6,338 nt of DNA from an uncultured Chromatiaceae bacterium. GTDB lineage: Bacteria > Pseudomonadota > Gammaproteobacteria > Enterobacterales > Alteromonadaceae. This document shows positions 1 through 4,289 of this stretch, in pieces. The notes beneath the pieces are model-generated. The model was not told where the DNA came from. It ran no database searches and saw nothing but the letters and a program-made list of their open reading frames with translations. Every line of letters starts with the position of its first letter. The first letter of the stretch is position 1. The DNA lies in NCBI GenBank assembly GCA_946481195.1, contig CAMLNG010000232.1, positions 1 through 6,338 of the forward strand, given 5' to 3'. The translations under genes were made by a program, and so were the position numbers.

Positions 1-134
1 TGGCTGAATTCAGAAACTGTTGCTTGTCGCTGTTTGTCGTGAACGGGTGAAAATTGCCACACCCTGACGGTTCCCGCTCTGTTTTTTCCGTTGCAAAAGC
101 GTCATGCTGGGGTGATTAATCCAAGGAGTGACTG
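1..134. other. Upstream non-coding stretch, possible tail of a preceding gene
   Basis: No start-to-stop gene can be supported here. Frame 1 is open from the window edge to a TGA at 40-42, so the first 42 bases could be the C-terminal tail of an upstream gene, but 13 codons are too few to judge. A GGGTG (45-49) and CACCC (60-64) pair could form a small hairpin, but it has no following T-run and is not a convincing terminator. No good sigma70 promoter was found for the gene at 135. Confidence 0.3.
123..128 (+). promoter_or_regulatory. Ribosome-binding site of the GST-like gene
   Basis: AAGGAG lies 6 bases before the ATG at 135. It is a strong Shine-Dalgarno match at normal spacing and fixes the start codon. 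Confidence 0.8.
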
Positions 135-755
135 ATGCGATACCCTCAACTTAAACTATTTCATAACCCGCAAAGCCGCTCTGCCGGCGTGCGTATTTTG
201 CTGGAAGAACTGGATCTGCCTGCCGAGTTTGAGCTGGTTGACTTTAAAGCGCCGGAAAAAAGCCCGGCACTGATGGCGGCGAACCCGCTTGGCAAAGTAC
301 CAACCCTGCTTGCGGATGGCGTGGTGGTGACAGAACAAGTGGCGATTTATCAGTTTCTGGCCGAGCTGAAACCGGACGCGGGTTTAAGCCCGGCAGTCGG
401 TGATGCGCTGCGGGGCCCTTATCTGCGCGCACTGGCATTTTATGGCAGCAGTTTTGAACCAGCGATGATCGACAAAGCGTTGAAACGCGACAGCGGTCAG
501 CCGGGCATGAGCCCATATGGCAATCAGCTGGCGGTTGAGCAATGGGTGCGTAGCCAGCTACAGGCCGGCACCTGGTTTTTGGGCGACCGTTTCACCGCAG
601 TGGATTGCCTGTGGGGCACGGCATTGGGCTGGATGACCCGTTTTGGCCTGATTGAAGCCACAGCGGAAATTGCTGCTTACCTGGAAAGGTTTGCCGCCAG
701 GCCGGCAGTGCAACGCGCCCGGGCTTTAGATCAGGCGCTGCTTGCCGGCAAATAA
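135..755 (+). CDS. Glutathione S-transferase family protein
   Basis: A 206-residue soluble protein of usual cytosolic GST length. The N-terminal thioredoxin-like domain spans about residues 5-80. It has an SRSAGVRILLEEL stretch at 14-26, with Ser14 or Ser16 as the likely glutathione-activating serine. The NPLGKVPTLLADG segment (50-62) contains the cis-proline (Pro56) that binds the glutathione backbone. TEQVAI (66-71) stands where many family members have ESxAI; Glu67 is kept and the following Ser is replaced by Gln. The all-helical C-terminal domain (about 90-200) has the FLGDRFTAVD N-capping box with Asp157. The family conjugates glutathione to electrophiles or acts in reduction and isomerisation; the substrate here cannot be read from sequence. 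The ATG at 135 is supported by AAGGAG at 123-128, 6 bases upstream. It converges on the minus-strand gene at 791-1138, so it is probably transcribed alone. Confidence 0.93.
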   Translation: MRYPQLKLFHNPQSRSAGVRILLEELDLPAEFELVDFKAPEKSPALMAANPLGKVPTLLADGVVVTEQVAIYQFLAELKPDAGLSPAVGDALRGPYLRALAFYGSSFEPAMIDKALKRDSGQPGMSPYGNQLAVEQWVRSQLQAGTWFLGDRFTAVDCLWGTALGWMTRFGLIEATAEIAAYLERFAARPAVQRARALDQALLAGK

Positions 756-766
756 GGCTTCAGCAT

Positions 767-786
767 AAAAGAGCGCCAATGGCGCC
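767..786 (-). terminator. Candidate intrinsic terminator of the ABM-domain gene
   Basis: Read on the minus strand, just past the TAG stop at 793-791, the sequence forms GCGCC-ATT-GGCGC, extendable by one G-U pair. It is followed by TCTTTT. The stem is short (5-6 bp) with a 3-base loop, so it may be a modest terminator. On the + strand the same hairpin is preceded by A-residues and lacks a T-run, so it would serve the minus-strand gene better than the converging GST-like gene. Confidence 0.5.
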
Positions 787-790
787 TAGG

Positions 791-1138
791 CTACAAAACC
801 GGGGCATCAAACTGTTCCGGTTCGTCGCTGTACACACAGACATTCCAGTCAGCGGCGAGACCATCTTCTGCCAGACAATAGGTTTGGAAGAACTGTTGGA
901 TCTCGGCGCGCTGACAATGCGCTTCAAAGGCTGCCATGTCGGCCCAGATCTCATTAAACACGATCGGAAAGCTGGTACCTGGCGCAAAATCAGACCGGAT
1001 CTGCCGGGTCACGCGATACTGCAGGCAACCGTCTTCGCGTAATGTATTCGGCTCCAGGCCCTGCAAGACACGGAACAGTTCCGCGGCTTTGCCCGGTTTT
1101 GGCTGAAACTGGGCGATGCAATAAACTTTTTTTGACAT
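791..1138 (-). CDS. ABM-domain protein, putative quinol monooxygenase (YgiN-like)
   Basis: A 115-residue single-domain protein, the usual size for the dimeric alpha+beta-barrel antibiotic biosynthesis monooxygenase (ABM) family. Visible signatures are the opening strand VYCIAQFQPKPGKAAEL (5-21), EDGCLQYRV (35-43), corresponding to the family's ExGCxxY turn, and FNEIWADMAAFEAH (61-74), matching the family's E-W-x-D-x-x-A-F-x-x-H block with His74. Members include YgiN, a quinol monooxygenase, and cofactor-free oxygenases, but also dimeric proteins of unknown role, so the reaction here is an inference. It has no signal peptide or membrane segment and is probably cytosolic. The ATG (complement of 1136-1138) has AAGGAA upstream (complement of 1145-1150), 6 bases away. 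The gene is divergent from the thioesterase at 1230 and may share regulation with it. A candidate terminator follows its TAG stop. Confidence 0.88.
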   Translation of the reverse strand: MSKKVYCIAQFQPKPGKAAELFRVLQGLEPNTLREDGCLQYRVTRQIRSDFAPGTSFPIVFNEIWADMAAFEAHCQRAEIQQFFQTYCLAEDGLAADWNVCVYSDEPEQFDAPVL

Positions 1139-1229
1139 GACGGGTTCCTTATCGGGACTAAATTCGGCAGGCTAATGCCCGATTAAACTGGTAGGGCCAG
1201 CTGGCTGGCGAAAAGCGGGGAAATTTACC
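1139..1229. promoter_or_regulatory. Divergent control region with inverted repeat and palindrome
   Basis: This 91-bp gap must carry the promoters of both the leftward ABM gene and the rightward thioesterase. It contains ATCGGG (1151-1156) and its exact reverse complement CCCGAT (1178-1183), separated by 21 bases. The left arm abuts the ABM gene's ribosome-binding site. A separate perfect 10-bp palindrome, GCCAGCTGGC, lies at 1196-1205, nearer the thioesterase. Either could be an operator. No clear -35/-10 pair was found on either strand, so promoter positions are not assigned. Confidence 0.35.
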
Positions 1230-2021
1230 ATGAAGTTTCAGCATGTGATGCAACAATTCGCCGGAAATGCGGCTGATGAGCGACTGATAGAGGTGCCGGC
1301 GCACTGGGGCCAGGGCCGCGCGGTGTTTGGGGGGATGGCGGCAGCGCTGGCAATGTCACATCTGCAGGGCGCCATTGCGGCCGATATTCCGCTGCGCTCC
1401 GTGTCAGTATCTTTTGTTGCACCACTGAACAGCGGTGAAGCTGTGGTGCGGCGGCGTATTTTGCGTCAGGGCAAGTCGGTGGTGCAGGCACAGGTTGAGA
1501 TTGAACAGGCCGGTCAGGTGGTGTTAGCGGCGCTGGCCAGTTTTGGTGCGCCGCGGCCGTCACAGCTCAGTGTCAGCGCCGTCGCTGCGCCGGCATGGTC
1601 AACTGCGGGCATCCGTTTACCGGACAGCGAAATGGCGCCGGAATTTACCCGCCATTTTGATTATCAAATTCAGCAAGGCAACGCGCCTTTTAGCGGCGGC
1701 AAAAGCCGCACTCTGGGCGGCGCTATCCGCTTTCGCGGTGAATTTAGCGAGACAGTCGGCGTGCCGGAGTTGCTGGCGCTGGTCGACGCCTGGCCACCGG
1801 TTAGTCTTGGATTGATGTCAGGCCCGGCACCGGCCAGTTCCCTGACCTGGACGCTGGAGTTATTGCCACAGGCCGGTACTTTCAACGGTAGTGAGTGGTG
1901 GAGTTACCTGGCCAATATTGAACATGGTGCTGACGGGTATCACCATATCGAAGCCAAATGCTGGGCACCGGATGGCTCATTAATCGCCATCAGCCGCCAA
2001 ACTGTGACTGTATTTGCCTGA
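1230..2021 (+). CDS. Acyl-CoA thioesterase family protein (double hotdog, TesB-like)
   Basis: A 263-residue protein of the thioesterase-like superfamily (4HBT_3/TesB-like double hotdog), which hydrolyses acyl-CoA to free acid and CoA. The N-terminal hotdog (about 14-107) has the characteristic GRAVFGGMAAALAM helix start (29-42) and the PLRSVSVSFVAPLNSG strand (54-69). The C-terminal hotdog (about 140-262) has DAWPP (187-191), PASSLTWTLEL (201-211) and ISRQTV (254-259). By position, Asp187, Ser204 or Thr206, and Gln257 correspond to the Asp-Thr-Gln catalytic triad of E. coli TesB; this alignment was done by eye. It has no signal peptide and is likely cytosolic. The chain length or class of acyl group is not readable. 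The start at 1230 is preceded by a weak purine stretch (GCGGGGAA, 1215-1222), so its translation signal is poorer than its neighbours'. The CPBP protease gene follows after about 75 bases with what looks like its own promoter. Confidence 0.85.
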   Translation: MKFQHVMQQFAGNAADERLIEVPAHWGQGRAVFGGMAAALAMSHLQGAIAADIPLRSVSVSFVAPLNSGEAVVRRRILRQGKSVVQAQVEIEQAGQVVLAALASFGAPRPSQLSVSAVAAPAWSTAGIRLPDSEMAPEFTRHFDYQIQQGNAPFSGGKSRTLGGAIRFRGEFSETVGVPELLALVDAWPPVSLGLMSGPAPASSLTWTLELLPQAGTFNGSEWWSYLANIEHGADGYHHIEAKCWAPDGSLIAISRQTVTVFA

Positions 2022-2062
2022 ACCCCGTTTAATACAATACAGCGTCGCTAAGGCGCTGAATT

Positions 2063-2071
2063 TGTTATGCT
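2063..2071 (+). promoter_or_regulatory. Candidate extended -10 promoter for the CPBP protease gene
   Basis: TGTTATGCT fits the extended -10 pattern TGnTATnnT. The hexamer about 17 bases upstream does not resemble TTGACA, but extended -10 promoters can work without it. Transcription would begin near 2078, leaving a leader of about 19 bases with GGAGGAA at 2087-2093 before the ATG at 2097. This agrees with 2097 as the start and would exclude an ATG at 2067, which lies inside the -10 element. Confidence 0.4.
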
Positions 2072-2086
2072 ATGCAGCGTTTTCAT

Positions 2087-2093
2087 GGAGGAA
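2087..2093 (+). promoter_or_regulatory. Ribosome-binding site deciding the CPBP protease start
   Basis: GGAGGAA is a near-perfect Shine-Dalgarno sequence ending 3 bases before the ATG at 2097 (5 bases counted from GGAGG). No comparable site precedes the in-frame ATGs at 2067 or 2085, so it selects 2097. Confidence 0.75.
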
Positions 2094-2096
2094 GTT

Positions 2097-2975
2097 ATGA
2101 CGCTGATTGCATTTGTCATGCTGGCTCTGGCGCTGCTGACACCCGGATTTCAACGGCAGTTTCAGTCCATGTCTGTGCCTGTGTGGTCTTTGGCTTTTGC
2201 TGTGCTGGCATTAGGTCTGGCCTGGCAGGCACAAGTGGTCACACTCAGTGCCGCGGCCTTGCTGTTCCTGCAAGCCATGCTGGCGCTTTGGCTGACGACA
2301 GGCCCTACACCCCGCTGGTTAACAGTTTGCGGTTGGGTGCTGCTGGTTTTGTTCGCGCTGGCAACCGCTTTGCACTGGTTGCCTGGCATCCGCAATCCTT
2401 TGTTGGTGGATGCAGCGCAACTGACTCCTGACGCTATTCCTTATACGCTGTACGCCAATTTCGACAAAGGCTGGGCCGGCTGGTGCCTGCTGTTGGCGCT
2501 GTGGCCCACGCAGCAACCAGGCGATTTATGGCTGCGTTACCGGCGTGGTTTTTGGCCGGTATTGCCGCTGACGGTGACCGCGGCTCTGGGCCTGGCGCTG
2601 GGTTTTGGCCTGGTGCAGCCTGCGCTGAAACTGCCGGAATTTTGGCTCAGTTTTATCGCCTGTAACCTTCTGCTGACTTGTGTGGCGGAAGAGGCTTTGT
2701 TTCGAGGCTTGTTGCAACGGCCGCTGCGCGATGCTCTGCAAGGGCGAGGCGTGCGCGAAGCTGCTGCCGCCTGGTTGGCCATCTCGCTAGTCAGCATATT
2801 GTTTGGTCTGGTCCATCTTGCCGGCGGCTGGGCTTATGCCTGTGTCGCGACCATCACCAGCCTGGGTTACGGCTGGGCTTATCAGCGCAGTGGCCGGCTT
2901 GAAGTCGCGGTGCTGACCCATTTTGCCGTGAACCTGCTGCATTTTTTCCTGCTGACTTATCCGATGCTGCGCTGA
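2097..2975 (+). CDS. CPBP family intramembrane glutamic metalloprotease (CAAX protease type)
   Basis: A 292-residue integral membrane protein if started at 2097; the frame stays open to an ATG at 2067, which would add 10 residues. I choose 2097 because of the GGAGGAA at 2087-2093 and because hydrophobic sequence begins at once (MTLIAFVMLALALL). About nine or ten hydrophobic segments are visible. The C-terminal half carries the three CPBP (Rce1-like) motifs: EEALFRG (Glu198, Glu199, Arg203), FGLVH (Phe236 to His240) and HFAVN (His275, Asn279). These are the catalytic glutamate and metal or water-binding residues in Rce1-type proteases, placed inside membrane helices. The family cleaves membrane-bound peptides or prenylated proteins in eukaryotes; most bacterial members have no known substrate, and some act in bacteriocin immunity or maturation. 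No peptide or bacteriocin gene is evident nearby, so no specific role is inferred. sbcD follows after 60 bases. Confidence 0.9.
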   Translation: MTLIAFVMLALALLTPGFQRQFQSMSVPVWSLAFAVLALGLAWQAQVVTLSAAALLFLQAMLALWLTTGPTPRWLTVCGWVLLVLFALATALHWLPGIRNPLLVDAAQLTPDAIPYTLYANFDKGWAGWCLLLALWPTQQPGDLWLRYRRGFWPVLPLTVTAALGLALGFGLVQPALKLPEFWLSFIACNLLLTCVAEEALFRGLLQRPLRDALQGRGVREAAAAWLAISLVSILFGLVHLAGGWAYACVATITSLGYGWAYQRSGRLEVAVLTHFAVNLLHFFLLTYPMLR

Positions 2976-2989
2976 AGCCTGAGCTTCAG
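2972..2989 (+). terminator. Hairpin overlapping the CPBP stop codon, weak terminator candidate
   Basis: CTGAAGC (2972-2978) and GCTTCAG (2983-2989) form a perfect 7-bp stem with a 4-base loop, and the TGA stop (2973-2975) lies inside the left arm. No T-run follows directly; the first, TTTT at 3002-3005, is 12 bases beyond the stem. It may weaken read-through into sbcD or protect the upstream mRNA end, but it is not a standard intrinsic terminator. Confidence 0.35.
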
Positions 2990-3035
2990 GTATCATCGGG
3001 GTTTTGCTCCGTCTCTGACAGGGAATTTCCGGCTG

Positions 3036-4289
3036 ATGTTACGCATGCTGCATACTTCCGACTGGCATTTAGGCCAGTTTTTTATCGGTAAAAGCCGTGA
3101 GGCAGAACACCGGGCCTTTTTCGGCTGGTTGCGTGACACCATCGAGGCGCAGCAGATTGATGTGCTGCTGGTCGCCGGCGATATTTTTGATACCACCACG
3201 CCGCCCAGTTACGCCCGTGAGTTGTATCACCAGCTGATTGTCGACCTGCAACCGCTTGGTGTGCAGCTGGTGTTACTCGGCGGCAATCACGATTCAGTTG
3301 CGGTATTAAAAGAAAGCGCCGAGTTGCTGCGTTGCCTCAATACCACTGTGGTACCGGGTTATGTCAGTGACCCGGCTCAGCATGTGCTGGTGCTGAAAAA
3401 CCGCGACGGTGCACCAGCGGCGGTACTGGCGGCAGTGCCGTTTTTACGCCCGCGCGATTTGTCACAGCGCGCTGATTTTCGTAGCAGCAGTGGTGTTGAT
3501 GGAGCCGACAAACAGCTGCAATTACAACAGCAAATCAGCCAGGTTTATCAGGAACTTTATCAGGCGGCACAGCAGCAAGCCGAAACCTTAGCGCCTGGTG
3601 CGTCTTTACCGCTGATTGCCACCGGCCACTTAACCACAGTCGGTGCCAGCAGCACTGAGTCGGTGCGGGAGATTTACATCGGTACGCTGGATGCGTTGCC
3701 GGTCAGTGCCTTTCCGCCTTTTGCCTATGTGGCGCTTGGCCATATCCATCAGGCACAAAAAGTCGGCGGCAGCGATTTTATCCGTTACAGCGGCTCGCCG
3801 CTGGCACTCAGTTTTGATGAAGCGCGCCAGCAGAAATATTGTCTGCAAATCACACTGGATACCGGCACAGTGCAGGTAGATACATTGCCTTTACCGCGTT
3901 TTCAGCCGCTGTTGTCAGTTAAATCGGATCTGACCAGCCTGCCGGCCTTGTTAGCACCGGAGCTACAAAACTTGGCCGACGGCCAGCGGTTATGGCTGGA
4001 GCTGGTGCTGATCGGCGACAGCGCTTTGTTATCCGACATACAGCTGCAGCTGGAACAAATTTTAGCGCCATTGCCGGTCGATTTATTGCGGCTGCGCCGC
4101 GAGCGGCCACAGGCAGCAGGTGAGATCGCCGACAGTGGCCTGAGCCTGCAGGAACTGACGCCGGCCGATGTATTTGCCGCCCGGTTAGCGCAGGAAGAGT
4201 TGTCTGACGATTTGCAGCAGCGAATGGTGCAGCTGCATCAACAAGCGCTGGAATTGCTGCAACAGGCAGAAGCAGAGGAGCAACCCTGA
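3036..4289 (+). CDS. sbcD: SbcD, nuclease subunit of the SbcCD (Mre11-Rad50 type) complex
   Basis: A 417-residue calcineurin-like metallophosphoesterase, similar in length to E. coli SbcD. With SbcC it forms the ATP-dependent nuclease that cleaves hairpins and cruciforms, trims double-strand ends and removes protein-blocked ends. All metal-binding phosphoesterase motifs are visible: SDWHLG (Asp9, His11), AGDIFD (Asp49), GGNHD (Asn84, His85), TGHLT (His198) and GHIH (His236, His238). The C-terminal part (about 290-417) is the capping and SbcC-interaction region and ends in a Gln/Glu/Leu-rich helix. The start at 3036 gives MLRMLHTSDWHLG, one residue longer at the N-terminus than the usual MRILHTSDWHLG; a GGGAA (3021-3025) precedes it. 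The alternative ATG at 3045 would delete part of the first strand and is further from any ribosome-binding site. The stop codon overlaps the start of sbcC by one base (TGATG), indicating translational coupling. Confidence 0.97.
   Translation: MLRMLHTSDWHLGQFFIGKSREAEHRAFFGWLRDTIEAQQIDVLLVAGDIFDTTTPPSYARELYHQLIVDLQPLGVQLVLLGGNHDSVAVLKESAELLRCLNTTVVPGYVSDPAQHVLVLKNRDGAPAAVLAAVPFLRPRDLSQRADFRSSSGVDGADKQLQLQQQISQVYQELYQAAQQQAETLAPGASLPLIATGHLTTVGASSTESVREIYIGTLDALPVSAFPPFAYVALGHIHQAQKVGGSDFIRYSGSPLALSFDEARQQKYCLQITLDTGTVQVDTLPLPRFQPLLSVKSDLTSLPALLAPELQNLADGQRLWLELVLIGDSALLSDIQLQLEQILAPLPVDLLRLRRERPQAAGEIADSGLSLQELTPADVFAARLAQEELSDDLQQRMVQLHQQALELLQQAEAEEQP
4275..4280 (+). promoter_or_regulatory. 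Ribosome-binding site of sbcC inside the end of sbcD
   Basis: GAGGAG lies within the last codons of sbcD, 8 bases before the sbcC ATG at 4289. With the TGATG stop-start overlap it supports coupled translation of the two subunits. Confidence 0.75.

Noticed and set aside
91..119. TTGCAA with GATTAA 17 bases downstream as a promoter for the GST-like gene
   Set aside because: The -10 match is poor (3 of 6), and a start near 126 would fall inside the ribosome-binding site at 123-128, leaving no usable leader.
2042..2059. CAGCG/CGCTG pair downstream of the thioesterase as a terminator
   Set aside because: The stem is only about 5 bp with a loop of around 9 bases and no proper T-run; it is likely chance.
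2991..2996. TATCAT as a -10 element for sbcD
   Set aside because: It matches TATAAT at 5 of 6 positions, but there is no -35-like hexamer at 16-18 bases upstream and no extended TGn, so it is too weak to call.
2097..4289. A defence or bacteriocin-type system built from the CPBP protease and SbcCD
   Set aside because: sbcDC is a housekeeping repair pair found in many chromosomes. No toxin, peptide precursor, transporter or regulator gene is nearby, and the protease is separated by a 60-base gap with a hairpin.
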